The notes under the pieces are model-generated. The model did not search any database. It worked only from the letters and a program-made list of their open reading frames with translations, and was not told the DNA's origin. A DNA stretch of 64,000 nucleotides from Bacteroidota bacterium (GTDB lineage: Bacteria; Bacteroidota; Bacteroidia; Cytophagales; Cytophagaceae): NCBI GenBank assembly GCA_023392125.1, contig JAEVZS010000033.1, forward strand, positions 1-64,000. The letters are read 5' to 3'. This document shows, in pieces, positions 26,301-37,300 of this stretch. Position numbers and translations under genes: made by a program. Position 1 is the stretch's first letter. Each line of letters starts with the position of its first letter.

Positions 26301-28014
26301 CATTCGAATCAGCGGATTCAACAGCGCCGTTAAACGTATTATTCTGCCAGATTCCCCCGATATTTACATCTCTGTATGTATACCCGTTGTATCCGGCTTT
26401 GCGGATCAGGCCTTTCTCTATAATTATTTGTCCATCCCTGGTCCGAAATTCTGCTTCCGCCTCTACCACTCCTAACTGAGATTGTCTGAGCAAACGCCCA
26501 AGCTCAACGTCTGTAGCTGTGAAATATCCTTCCGTATAGGTGAGAGCATAGTTTTTTCCGAAGCCCAGCCTTATATCCGTCCTGACTTCACCTGCTTCGG
26601 ACTTCAGGTCAAAATCCGTCTGAAGACGGCTCAGGTTTCCGCTGATTGTGCCATTTCCCTTTATATTACCCAAAGGAACCGGGTCAAAGCCTGCATCCTG
26701 AGGAATAAATCCCCGGAGCATCTGCCCGGTAGTCCGCACATCACGGACCCGTGCGTCACAGGTTCCATGCTCGGGATCAAGGATACCGCTGATTTTAAAA
26801 TCTCCGCTCAGGCGATTATGCTCATCCAGCTGTAACAAAAAATTCCGGGCGGTAAAATTATTGACTGATCCATTAAGCTTTCCGTCTATTTTAACAGACT
26901 TATTATGAATAGCTTTTATAGTATCCATTTCCGGCACAAAGAAGAAAAGATCATTTGTATGCAGCAATGCATTATCCAGGTCCCCTTCAAAAGTAATTTT
27001 TCCGGCTACCTCGTCCAGATGTCTCAAATCCGGCAGCCGGGCTTTCAACATTCCGGTAAACGAAGAATGTGGTGTGGAAAATTTATCCAGATCAAATGCC
27101 AGATGCGGCATTTCCAGATCAATTGCAGCTGCCAGATCATTGAGCACGAATCCGCTTTTTTCCTGCAAATTCATTTCTTTTACATTGCCTGCATACGATG
27201 ACTCCGTCACGGACAAATCCCGAACCAGGACAGTCTGCAAACGGACATCCAGGTGATTCCAGTCAATTCCTTTTCTTGCTGCTGCCTGATCCTCATTATC
27301 CAGCCTGAACTCCGATTCTTCGATCATGACCCGCCGGAAAAGTAAATTCAGAGGACCCGGCGGAGCCTCAGAAGTCTTTACCTTTTTTTGCTTCGGTGTA
27401 TAGGTTGATACCGCCAGCTTTGTTCCGGAAAGATATATATCCCGGATTACGGGTGAGGAAGTAAGGCTTTCCACTCCAAGCTCCGATCGCCCAAGCTGTG
27501 TCTCGAGTCTCAGACCAACTTCATGATCGCTCAGTGAAAAATGTATATTTTTCAGACGGATGGTCTCTACTGAAAATTCCCAGGGAGAGGGCGTGGATGA
27601 ATCTCCGGAGGAAAAGGCATCGATCAGGAACTGAAAGTTATAGGGGTCTTCAGCTGCTTTTTTTGTAATGGAGATTCTGGCAGATTCCAGGCCCACGTAA
27701 TTAAGCTCAACGACACGACTGATTAGCCGGCTAAAATCAATATCAACCCCGATTCGTTCTGCATGGAATAAGGTATCTTTGTGCTGGTCCTCTATATAGA
27801 TATCGGTAACCTCGATCATATCCCACAAGAAAAGACTAAAACCACCGATATGTACGTTGGTTCCGGTTTTCCCGGCCAGAAATACCGTAGCCTTGTCTAC
27901 TGCAAAACGCTGAACAGCCGGTATATGAACAACCAGTGCAATAATCAGCATGAGGCTTATCAGGAAAAGAAAAAAAATCCCGAGATATTGTACAATCTTC
28001 TTAAAAAGGCGCAT
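23374..28014 (-). CDS. tamB: TamB-like inner-membrane translocation and assembly protein (AsmA-like)
   Basis: A 1546-residue protein of the TamB/DUF490 family. An N-terminal membrane anchor (YLGIFFLFLISLMLIIALVV) is followed by a very long beta-rich periplasmic part of the bridge-like lipid-transfer type, and the conserved TamB C-terminal domain (about 1150-1546, with SWQGDPADGILNVTARYETKA, GIIAFNQFLPYD and a barrel-like end LNRSGTLSLKIFSKSNPDL). It is thought to carry phospholipids to, or help assemble proteins in, the outer membrane. The length is usual for Bacteroidota. No TamA-type barrel gene is adjacent. Confidence 0.92.
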   Translation of the reverse strand: MRLFKKIVQYLGIFFLFLISLMLIIALVVHIPAVQRFAVDKATVFLAGKTGTNVHIGGFSLFLWDMIEVTDIYIEDQHKDTLFHAERIGVDIDFSRLISRVVELNYVGLESARISITKKAAEDPYNFQFLIDAFSSGDSSTPSPWEFSVETIRLKNIHFSLSDHEVGLRLETQLGRSELGVESLTSSPVIRDIYLSGTKLAVSTYTPKQKKVKTSEAPPGPLNLLFRRVMIEESEFRLDNEDQAAARKGIDWNHLDVRLQTVLVRDLSVTESSYAGNVKEMNLQEKSGFVLNDLAAAIDLEMPHLAFDLDKFSTPHSSFTGMLKARLPDLRHLDEVAGKITFEGDLDNALLHTNDLFFFVPEMDTIKAIHNKSVKIDGKLNGSVNNFTARNFLLQLDEHNRLSGDFKISGILDPEHGTCDARVRDVRTTGQMLRGFIPQDAGFDPVPLGNIKGNGTISGNLSRLQTDFDLKSEAGEVRTDIRLGFGKNYALTYTEGYFTATDVELGRLLRQSQLGVVEAEAEFRTRDGQIIIEKGLIRKAGYNGYTYRDVNIGGIWQNNTFNGAVESADSNARLKLHTVLDLRQKLSIEINGHIARVDLKALNFSPNPLVLSGKLAAYMQGDDIDAVVAGIEADSLSLSNEKYEYLIDSIMASTGTEEGQRFIRAQSGFFTIDVSGNFRFSEIPAAGRHFLAHYYSGIRNDTDEHLDSLYFTVRVQDTKGLLRMFVPSMEVLRDVTFDGNWSGEQHLLSASLKVGEIGFAQFSTIGLQSFIKADQDKIDLRVHSGPLTILDKIRISKPDINGFIIKDSLFFHLDLADSSHNSGVDIEGLLALKQDSFYLNLDKIHLELKGNHWDNDGQARAVFVSDYFFIENFNLRADTGQHIRIASVHSEENSNILEADLKEVNLDEVSRIMPVGLAFDGILNASVRVINPLGNPAVEGTVKTKGLEVDKSGLGDLDIRFEKESDNNKLLVDGKLIGQIHELDIYGTVDVMGDSNALDFRILGRQIQLASIQPFIKKYVFRLNGRLDTRIHLGGTISDPQLTGEFHFTGENQIGIEAIKTVYTIKDERLTVSNSSINLRGITLYDKDGSKATLRGEIRHNFMKDFFLDLHLSGRNFLFLNSKEAGIIPFYGRLYADLDMSVRGPQDNIRAQLKLETRAKTDISMSLASPEASYETPDYIRFVSPDTFSSDGIVVRRQPKSDTLKAAGVDLSSFNISGELKVNRQARVNIVVDPVNGDKISSLGTGAFRFEFDSENDMNLFGTYTVEEGSYTFTFLNVIKKDFKIDKESTISWQGDPADGILNVTARYETKASRTALVDDQRTFLSPEEARAASRPLPVRVFLFLKGELSTPEITFDIEIPESIEGGSGNSMVAQRLNQIKSEPGELNKQVMGIIAFNQFLPYDSWNLQGGAGTNNIAAQSVSKALNAQLGQLTDKLGGVDIEVNVENSQSLNLETFNLMASKQISERLSVSVGGNFNSANNPAGQASNTVFAGDYIIYYQLNRSGTLSLKIFSKSNPDLYLNYVQQVSGVTIQHSKQFDHLKNIF

Positions 28015-28201
28015 TCCGTGATGGCTTATGACCGTTCATAATTCTAATTTTGGACAGCCATAATTTGTTTTTTAGCACTTTGTTCAGACTTGTCTGGCAG
28101 CATGCCGGATTGAATAAAAATAAAAAGGAATAGTCACCCGTAAAAGTTTTTTTGCCTGAAATATACATTGTTGCCCTATCCGGATAGCGGTCATAGCCCG
28201 A

Positions 28202-28235
28202 TAAAAAAAGCCCGTACCAGCTCTGGCACAGGCTT
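28202..28235 (-). terminator. Rho-independent terminator after the T9SS type-A gene
   Basis: A ten-pair stem, GCCCGTACCA (28210-28219) with TGGCACAGGC (28224-28233) including G-U pairs, is followed on the minus strand by seven T residues. Confidence 0.8.
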
Positions 28236-28259
28236 TCACGGAAAAAAGCAGGGACAACC

Positions 28260-29546
28260 CTATCTGTAAATCACTCTTTCGGTTTTTATGATATTGTCCG
28301 AATATATTTTTAGCAGATAAGTACCCTTGTCCAGCATATCCATTGACATAAACGACTGATTTGTCAATTCTTTCTGAAACAGCATCTGCCCCTGCAATGA
28401 ATACACTTCTACCTGTACTGATTTGCCCGCAGATGCAGTAGCAATCCATATACCCTCAGACGTCGGATTAGGATATATGCTCAGCTGTGCTGATGCTGCC
28501 TGCTTATAGCCGGTAATGGGGCTTTCAAATTCAGAGAAGCTAAGCTGACGCTCTGCCACCAGTTCCCATGTACTGCTGCCAGCATCCCAACGAAATTCCT
28601 CGCTATTTGCCAGAGCATTTACATCTGTTTCCCCGTTAAGCTCATAAAAGAAGACAGGCAGTTTCAGATTGCTTTCATCTGCTGTAAACGAGTATGAGTA
28701 TACAAAACGGGTTTCATTTACCCAGACACTTCCCTGATAACGCTGAATAGTCTCTTCGATCAGCTGGTTGTTTTCATTGTAAACATACAAATGTCGGCTC
28801 TGATCTGTCCAGTCCCCGTTCCAGGTCTGGATCAGCTGTTCCGTTCTGTTGCCATTGGAGTCATATTCATACAGGCTTCGCTCGGATGCCACCTGATTAT
28901 CGTCATTAAGCACATATTCCGTTTCCAGAATCAGCTGCCCCTGCTGATTGTATTCATAATTGGTAAGACTAATCGGTACCCAGGCAGAACCACTCCAGAT
29001 AAAGTCTGAAGAAGATGTCAGAAGATTCCCGGCAGAATAAGTTCTGATATTGCGGAAATCATTTATCCATTGCCCGGCATCCGTATCCCGCTGCTGCACC
29101 TGATACTCTGTCGCATTGCCATTTTCATCATAAGCAACAGTTTCTCTTGTATCAAGCACCCACTGCCCCGACGACCAGATATAACCTGTCACCATAGTAA
29201 CCTGTCCCGCCTCATTGTACGCAAAATCCCAGCGTTGATCATTTACCCAGGTCTGAGTCTGTGAGCTCCAGCTATAATCAATGTTTCGTATAAGGTTTCC
29301 ATTGACATCATATTCGAAAAACTCTTTATAAAAATTCTGTAGCTGTCCGTCAACAACAATTCTGTTGATCGTACTGTCCAGCTTCTCAAAATCCGAGTCA
29401 AGCACCCGCTTGCGGCTATCTCCGGAATATTGAGACAGGTAAGTTTGTTTCCGTTTTCTTTTTCCGTTGGGACCGGTCTGCGAATCCTGAGCCAGCAGCG
29501 AAAAAGTAACCATTAGTCCAACAAAGAGAGTAACTATTTTTTTCAT
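28260..29546 (-). CDS. Secreted protein with YD-like repeats and T9SS type-A sorting domain
   Basis: A 428-residue exported protein with signal peptide (TLFVGLMVTFSLLAQ). The central part has repeated units of about 45 residues built around YDxNGNxxE...W...W, such as EYDVNGNLIRNIDYSW, AYDENGNATEYQVQQ and EYDSNGNRTEQLIQTW, resembling RHS/YD-type beta repeats. The C-terminus is a classical type-A sorting domain (LSIYPNPTSEGIWI, VEVYSLQGQMLFQKEL, GTYLLKIYSD, KTERVIYR). It should be secreted by T9SS and anchored at or released from the surface. Function unknown. Confidence 0.9.
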   Translation of the reverse strand: MKKIVTLFVGLMVTFSLLAQDSQTGPNGKRKRKQTYLSQYSGDSRKRVLDSDFEKLDSTINRIVVDGQLQNFYKEFFEYDVNGNLIRNIDYSWSSQTQTWVNDQRWDFAYNEAGQVTMVTGYIWSSGQWVLDTRETVAYDENGNATEYQVQQRDTDAGQWINDFRNIRTYSAGNLLTSSSDFIWSGSAWVPISLTNYEYNQQGQLILETEYVLNDDNQVASERSLYEYDSNGNRTEQLIQTWNGDWTDQSRHLYVYNENNQLIEETIQRYQGSVWVNETRFVYSYSFTADESNLKLPVFFYELNGETDVNALANSEEFRWDAGSSTWELVAERQLSFSEFESPITGYKQAASAQLSIYPNPTSEGIWIATASAGKSVQVEVYSLQGQMLFQKELTNQSFMSMDMLDKGTYLLKIYSDNIIKTERVIYR

Positions 29547-29644
29547 TGTTTTCCTGTTTAGTATATGTTTATAAATTAATTAGTTTTATAAGAAAATGTT
29601 GGCCGATACCAGTATTAAAATGCAGATTGTACCGATCTGTGAGC

Positions 29645-29678
29645 AATAAAAAAAAGCGGCTCCCCGATCGCCGCTATC
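29645..29678 (-). terminator. Rho-independent terminator of the flavin monooxygenase gene
   Basis: Stem AGCGGC (29655-29660) pairs with GCCGCT (29670-29675) and is followed by eight or more T residues on the minus strand. Confidence 0.8.
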
Positions 29679-29730
29679 AACCCAACATTTCCCGGGGAGC
29701 ACACTTTGAACAAAAAACCATGCATTCTTT

Positions 29731-31017
29731 TCAGTGACTCAGAAGCATTTCCTGCTCCTTTCCGGAGACTGTCTTCAGAATATCCAGAAATGGCTTATTG
29801 GTAAAAGCCACCTGAAAATATTCTGTTTCGTATTCGCCTTCTTTGCTTTTCATCATCTCCTGTGCATCATGCCACTTTTTGTCAAAATCATAGGTATGGC
29901 AGTTTTTCAGCTTATTGTAGTTAATAAAAGCCATTTGCTTCATGGCATCCGCATCCGGCATACGTTTTTGTGTAAACTGGCTGATTGCTCTGCCCAGATC
30001 ACCATTTACCTGATTCAGAAGATCCGAAAAGACCCGAACCGATTCCATACAAGTGTTCATACCCATTGCATAAAAAGGCGGCATGGCATGCGCAGCATCG
30101 CCCATCAGCAGAATCTCATCCTTATAGTTCCATTGCGATGATCTGGCTTCATAAATATCCGAAACCGGATTGTCATTAAATTCCTTTATAAAATGATCCT
30201 TGTCTATACAGGAAAGGAAATGACAGTTCTTATCAATAAAATCGTACAGCTTATCCTTGTCCGTTATTCTCGCAAACTCACTGTTTCGGGTATAAAAAAG
30301 AGTTCCGTTAAATCCGCTTCTGCCATCCGGCAGTGCTACAAACAACAGCTCAGACACATTCCATATATGTACATAATTCGGATCAAGCACATAGTCTCCA
30401 TTGCGCGGCGGAATATATACTTCCTTAAAAAGGAAATCCAGCTTCTGCAATACAGACTCAACCAGTCCGTAATTATTCATCTGTGTTCTGACAGCCGAAA
30501 ATGCTCCGTCACATCCAAACAGATGGTTGTAGTAAACCGCTTTTTTCTTTCCGCTCTGAGAATTAAAAAGAATCCTTTTTGCCTTGAAATTGATTGCTTC
30601 CAGATCGTGATTGAAGAAAAAATCCACATTGCCGCTTTCACGGCAGCACTCCATCAGAAATGAATTAAAATCTTTCCTGTTTATGGTATAAATTGCTTCT
30701 TTCATTTTGCCATACTCCTGATAAAAAACATTTCCGTCTTTCAGATGTACAGCTCTGCCATATTTAGGCACCAGAATCGATTTGTAGCGATCATAAACTT
30801 TCAGGTCCTTTAATGTATTTACTCCGCGTTCGGAAATAGACATTCCTACTGTGCGTTTCTTATTCTCATATTCGTCCCGAAAGTCTTTTCTTTTGTCGTA
30901 AACGGCTACCTTAAAGCCTTTTTGTGCGAGATACAATGCAAGAGTACAACCGGTAATTCCTGCTCCATTAATGACAACCGGTACATTTCGTTCCGGCGTT
31001 TTTTCCAATCTATCCAT
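29731..31017 (-). CDS. FAD-dependent monooxygenase, kynurenine-3-monooxygenase-like
   Basis: A 428-residue class A flavoprotein hydroxylase. The FAD/NAD(P)H motifs are clear: GAGITGCTLALYLAQKG (residues 18-34), FGCDGAFSAVR and GDAAHAMPPFYAMGMN. The region after the first motif (VGMSISERGVNTLKDL, YTINRKDFNSFLMECC) follows the kynurenine 3-monooxygenase layout. However the usual PFFGQGMN is PFYAMGMN, so the substrate pocket near the flavin is altered. It is divergent from the NRPS gene with a 300-bp shared upstream region, which suggests it makes or modifies an aromatic building block of the peptide. No other kynurenine pathway gene is present. Confidence 0.82.
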   Translation of the reverse strand: MDRLEKTPERNVPVVINGAGITGCTLALYLAQKGFKVAVYDKRKDFRDEYENKKRTVGMSISERGVNTLKDLKVYDRYKSILVPKYGRAVHLKDGNVFYQEYGKMKEAIYTINRKDFNSFLMECCRESGNVDFFFNHDLEAINFKAKRILFNSQSGKKKAVYYNHLFGCDGAFSAVRTQMNNYGLVESVLQKLDFLFKEVYIPPRNGDYVLDPNYVHIWNVSELLFVALPDGRSGFNGTLFYTRNSEFARITDKDKLYDFIDKNCHFLSCIDKDHFIKEFNDNPVSDIYEARSSQWNYKDEILLMGDAAHAMPPFYAMGMNTCMESVRVFSDLLNQVNGDLGRAISQFTQKRMPDADAMKQMAFINYNKLKNCHTYDFDKKWHDAQEMMKSKEGEYETEYFQVAFTNKPFLDILKTVSGKEQEMLLSH

Positions 31018-31317
31018 CGTCTTCTACCAATTACCTATCTGGCTAACCGGCAGAAAATATGATTTGTTAAAAATTATTCTGTTCTCCCGGACCGGATAAG
31101 CTCAGACTGCTCTCTGCCGGATAAAAGAAGCTGCTAAATGAACAAAGCAACGAACAGATGGGTTTGGGTGACGTTTTCAGGTGATGACAATTACAAAACC
31201 TGACAGATACTATAACCTGTTGTATTTAAAAACATTTGGAAAATTGATTCTGTTATTTTTCCATGAGCCATTCAGGCATCCACGATTTTTCAATTGTGTA
31301 AATTTTAAAAGCTGATT
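31018..31317. other. Divergent regulatory region between the flavin monooxygenase and NRPS genes
   Basis: A 300-bp region without a gene that must hold both promoters. A 6-bp inverted repeat, TCAGGT...ACCTGA (31177-31182 and 31198-31203), is a weak operator candidate. TAAATTTT near 31300 is one base off the -7 consensus. No clear -33/-7 pair was identified. Confidence 0.45.
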
Positions 31318-34300
31318 ATGGAAAATTTACTTGTCCGACAAAAATTTACCTTATCCAAGAAGGTATTCGAAGGATTTATTTTCAGGGGAGAAACACTTGA
31401 TCAGAATGATCACAAAGCACAGCACCTCATATTACTTGCAGCATATATCATTCTTCTTAAGCGCTATACCGGAAACCGGCTGTTTCGCATCGGTTATTCG
31501 GACTTTGCTTTTCCCGGCGAACGGTACATAGAAGCAGATCTTTCAGATGACCTGAGCTGCTTCGAAGTAATAAACCTTCTCACTGATAAAATTAACCAGC
31601 CTGATCAGTCAATGAAAGACAGGGATCCGGACGAGTTTTTTCCTGTCTACTTTTCAATGTTTGAAAAGTTTAACGAGAGCCTGGATTATACCGATCTTAA
31701 TGATCATCAGATTCGTCCTGAGAGTCATCTTGACAATTTTCAGTCGGCGCTTCAGATGTTTCACAATAAAAGCATATTCGGCGCCTGGATCCTTTGCAGG
31801 GCAAGTCATTTTGACTCGATTACCGTAGATCGTATGCGCGATCATTATCTGACGGTGCTTAACGATCTTTTATCAAGTCCGGAGAAAAGAATTCGTGAAG
31901 TAAATATCGTTTCTCCGGAGGAGCTGGATCTTATCTTCAATGAATGGCAGGGACCGGTTATCTCTTTTCCTGATCATCAGTGCCTTCATGAACGCATCGG
32001 AGAGCAAGCCGGGAAAACTCCGGAAGCCATAGCGCTGATTTGCAAAGACGAAGAGATTTCATATAAAATACTGGAAGAAAAAGCGAATTATCTGGCCAGA
32101 GTGCTGCTTGACCGGGGTCTGAAGCCGGGAGAAAGAGTTGGCCTCCTGATGGATCTGTCCATTGATGCCGTGGCTGGCATGCTGGCAATACTCAAGGCTG
32201 GCGGTGTTTTTATTGCCATGGACCCGGCACATCCGCTTAGCAGGCACCAGTTTATGATCAATGACTGCAAGATTCGGCTTCTCCTGTCTGTCAGCAACAC
32301 TCCCGGCAATGAGCTGTTTCCGGCAGACCAGACTATTCTGACAGACAGCCCGGAGCATAAGTATGGTCTTCTGAAGGAAAATACCGGTATCCGTACTGAT
32401 CCGGCCAAGGTTGCCTATCTGATGTATACATCCGGCTCTACCGGGGACCCTAAGGCAGTCATGATTACACATCGCAATATTGTGCATAATCTCTATATAA
32501 CCGTACAACGCTATGAGCTGAAAGAAGGTGAAAAAGTCCTGTCCATGAGCTCACTGTCTTTCGATACTTCTATTTCAAAATTGTTTTCTATCCTGACCGT
32601 AGGCGGAACTGCAATTCTGCCAACGGGCGAAGATACTATGGAGGTGGAAAAACTGATCCGGCTGATGCAGAAGCACAAACCGGTGCTTTATCCTTCTACT
32701 CCGGCTATACTCCGGCTGATCAATCAGATCAACCCGGATCTGTCTTTTATACGGGTCATCACGACCGGTGGAGAATCAGCCAGATATACTGATTTTGATA
32801 AAATCATAGAACAGGTCAAAATCATGAATATTTATGGTCCTACCGAAGCCACTGTTTCCTCGTCCAGCTATACCATACCAAGGCAGGATAGCGAAAGCAC
32901 AGAAAGGATTCCTATAGGCAAACCAAATCCCAATTGTGCTATTTATATTCTGGATGATCATATGCAGCCAGTGCCTATTGGCACATTCGGCACGTTGTAC
33001 ATTGGCGGAAAAGGTGTGACCAAAGGCTATCTTAACAATCCCGAGCTTACAGAGCAGAAGTTTGTTGCGAATCCGTTCAAGCCAGGCGAAAAAATGTACA
33101 ATTCGGGGGATATAGCTCGCTGGCTTCCCAATGGTTATATTGATTTTCTGGGAAGAAAGGATAATCAGATAAAAATCAGGACATACAGGGTGGAAATCGA
33201 GGAAGTAGAAAAAATAATGAGCCGCTCCGAAATGCTTACTGATGCCAAAATTCTGGTAAAAGAAGAAGGAAACGGAGACAAATCAATGATCGCCTGTATT
33301 GTTCCAAAGGAAAAGGATGCATTTGTGGTGCAAAATCTGAAGAATTTCATGCAGCAGCATCTTCCCGCTCCGGTAGTTCCGGGTGAGTTTATTCTGCTCG
33401 ATAAGCTTCCGGTCAATCGTAGCAATAAAATTGACACCAAAGCGCTGTTGCAGATCTATCTGGAAAAACAGCAGCAGGTTGCTACCCGACCCGCTGCCGG
33501 ACTATACAAAAACAGAGTAGAAAAAGAAATCGCCGGTTTCTGGAAAACCAGACTGAATCGTTCTGTGATTGATCCGGATGAAAATCTCTTTCATATTGGT
33601 GGAAACTCTCTCAGTGTAATGCAGCTTAAGCTTCATATTCAACAGATTTTCCAGCTCGATATTCCGGTCAAGGCCCTTTTTGACCATCAGACCACTGCAA
33701 GTCTGAGTGATTTCATTATCAGCCAGGCTCCGAATCCTGATCAGTTGCTCTCGGAACCGGCAGAAGAGACCATAAGCCGTACAGACAATGTCAGCGATAA
33801 GCAAGCAGAAACTTCTTCATCCGTTGCTTCACCTGCCCGAAAATGGAAAAAGCTTCTGCAGGTAAAGCCGCCAAGGGTTGCCAGAATTAAAAAAGCGCTG
33901 GTGGCCAACAGAAACAAGCTTCCTCTTTCGTACCACGAAGAACGCCTGTGGTTTCTGTACAAGTTTCAGAATGAAAAATGTATGTACAACATTCTGAAAG
34001 CATATACGCTGACCGGAAAACTAAATCTGACGCTACTGGAAGAAAGTCTCAACCAGGTAATCAACCGCCATGAGAACCTTAGAAAAAGATTTTATGAACT
34101 CGATGGCGAAGTAGTCGCAGCATTAAGACCGCGTATACAGGTACGGCTTAACATCATTTGCGGACAGACCGATACTTCTGAAAATCTGTTTGAGGAAGAA
34201 ATCAGCAAGGAGGCCGAAAAAGCGTTTGATCTGTCGGGGGATATACTTGTAAGGGCTACGCTGATCTCCAGAAATGATTTTGAGCATCGCCTGATTCTTG

Positions 34301-37300
34301 CAACACACCACATTGTTGCCGATGGCTGGTCTTTCAATATTATTATGAAAGAGCTCCACAGCTTGTATTCTGCCAGCCGGAATAATGAAAAAATTGAACT
34401 GGAACCGCTCACCAAAGCATATACCAACTATACATTTCACTATAAAACAATTCTCAACGAGGAGCTTATTGCGAAACAGACCCTGTTCTGGAAAGAAAAG
34501 CTAAGCGGAAAAATTGAAAAACTCCGTCTGCCTTATGATCTGCCGGGCAGTTCTGAATCTTCCGGCAGGGGAGGACACGAGGAAGTGTGGATCCCTGCCC
34601 CTCTTGCTGAAAGTCTCTTCGGGCTGGCCAAAGCCAAAGGAGTTACTCCGTTCATGGTTTATCTCTGCGCTTTTCACGCTCTTCTTCACAAGTATACCGG
34701 GCAGGATTTTGTACATACCGGTATTCCTATTGCAGACAGACAGCATGCTGCAACCCGTGATCTGGTTGGTTTTTTTGTCAATACGCTGCTGATTCCTTCC
34801 CGATATGTGGCCGGATCAACATTTGAAAACGCGCTGTCTTCTACCCGAACCGAAGTACTGGAGGCTTTCGGCAACAAAGAGCTCCCCTATGATATACTGG
34901 CTGATATGCTGAACCGGGAGAGTGGAATAAAGGCAAGCGAACTCCTGCAGGTTATGTTTGATTTTCAGAATATCAGCGAGCCGGTTACCCGAATGGGCGA
35001 TATTGAAGTTGATGAAATCAGGCTGAAGAACTATTATTCCAAGTTTGACCTTACCGTTTCGGTGAGTCCGGAAAAAGATGGTCTTCTTCTGTATGCCGAA
35101 TATAAAAAGGATCTGTTTAGCCCCGAAACCATCAGACAGCTTCTGATGAGCTATCTCCGGTTGCTGGAACAAATAAGCAAGAACCCGTCCATTGACCCGG
35201 ATACTGTTGAGCTGATATCACCTGAAGAAAAACATCGTGTATTGTATGACTGGAACAATACGCAACGAGCGATAGACGCTACCAGTATTAATGCCCTGTT
35301 TGAATATCAGGCATCAGTCCGCCCTGAGACAATTGCCCTGATCACGGAGAATGAACAGCTTACTTATCGGCAAATCAATGAAAAATCAAACGAACTGGCT
35401 CACAAGCTGGTAGCTTCCGGTCTGAAAATGGATGAAATGGTCGGATTGCTTATGGAAGAATCGGCCGATGCTATCATAGCCCAGATTGCCATACTGAAAG
35501 CCGGCGGAGCATTTGTTCCTCTCGATCCTGCCAATCCTGCCGATCGTCTTGAACACATGATCCGGCAATGCGAAATACGGCATATCATAACGCATGAAAG
35601 CTATCTCAATCGGCTGGTGAAAGAAGACTTTGTATACTACACAATGGATACTCCCGGGTATTTCACCGGTCGTAATATACACAATCCCGACAGGAACCCG
35701 ACCCGGTCCAGTCTGGCTTATGTAATGTTTACCTCAGGCTCAACAGGTCTTCCCAAAGCGGTCGGAGTGGAGCATCTTGGGGTTTTACGTCTGGTAGTCA
35801 ATACCAATTATGTACCTCTGGATGATTCATGCCGGATTCTAAAAACAGGCGCCTTCTCGTTTGATGCATCTACCTTTGAAATATGGGGAGCTTTGCTTAA
35901 TGGCGGAAGATTGTATCTGTACTCCAAAGACAAGCTGCTGGATTATACTTTTGTCAGGGAAAAAATAGCCGAACACGGTATTACACATGCCTGGTTCACC
36001 TCTTCCTGGTTTAACCAGCTGGTGGATCTTGACAAGACAATCTTCGGCCCGCTTCGCTATCTTCTGACCGGTGGCGACAAGCTATCGGCAAGACATGCAA
36101 ACAAGGTCCGCAAAGCTCTGCCGGATCTGGAGCTTATAAACGGATATGGTCCGACAGAAAATACTACCTTTTCACTGACTTTTCCGGTTGAAGAAGATTA
36201 TGAAGACGCTATTCCGATCGGAAGACCGATTGCCAATTCTACGGTTTATGTTCTGGACAAAAAGCAACAGCCGGTGCCTGTAGGCGTTCAGGGAGAATTG
36301 TATGTAGGAGGCGATGGAGTTGCCAGAGGTTATATCAACGATCCGGACATGACCCAAAGCCGCTTTATGGTAGATCCGTTCCGCCCGGGAGCAAGAATGT
36401 ACAAAACAGGTGATCTGGGCAAATGGCTGAGAAGCGGAGTAGTCGAGTTTATCGGGAGAAACGACAATCAGGTAAAAATAAGAGGTTTCCGGATCGAACC
36501 TGGAGAAATAGAAAGTGCGATTATCTCACATCCTCAGGTAGAGGATGCCGCTGTCATTGTCAAAGATATCAACGGAGAAAAACAACTTGTTGCATTCTAC
36601 AAAAGCAGGGAAGAAATCGGATTTGATGATTTGTACCGTCATCTGAGAGCAACTCTTACAGAAGTAATGATACCGGGCAGCTTTACCAGAATAAACGAAA
36701 TTCCTCTGACCCGAAACGGTAAGACTGACCGGAAGAAATTGGCGACTATGACCACAAACGAAGTCCAATCAGTCTCTATGGTACCTCCGGCCAATCCGGT
36801 CGAGAGCAAGCTGGCTGCAATTTTTGCAGAAATACTGGGCAAGGCCCGGGTTGGGGCTACGGACAATTTCTTCCATTCGGGAGGACATTCTCTGCTGGCA
36901 ACCCGGCTCATGGCCCGCATCGAAAAAGCATTTAACAAGGAACTTCCTCTGTCTCTGCTTTTCCAGGCTCCGACTGTAAGAGAACTTTCTGCTATTATTA
37001 TGGGACCGGAGTTTAACAGCGTCGGACTTGTTCCGATTCAGCCGAAAGGAAACCGGACACCTATATTCCTTCTTCCCGGCTATCTCTTTTACTACAATCT
37101 AAGCAAAGTTCTGGGAAGCAGTCAGCCCCTTTATGGTTTTGAGCCTATCGCAAAGTTTAAGACAGAAGATATTGCCAGGCATTACATAAAGCAGATTCGG
37201 GAAATCCAACCCGAAGGACCATATTTCATCGGAGGATACTGTGCAAGCGGAATACTGGCTTTTGAAATGGCACGTCAGCTAAAAGAAGCAGGACAGGAGC

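Noticed and set aside
28084..28449. A 121-codon minus-strand frame after the T9SS type-A gene
   Set aside because: It is out of frame with the clear sorting domain it overlaps and includes the terminator at 28202-28235.
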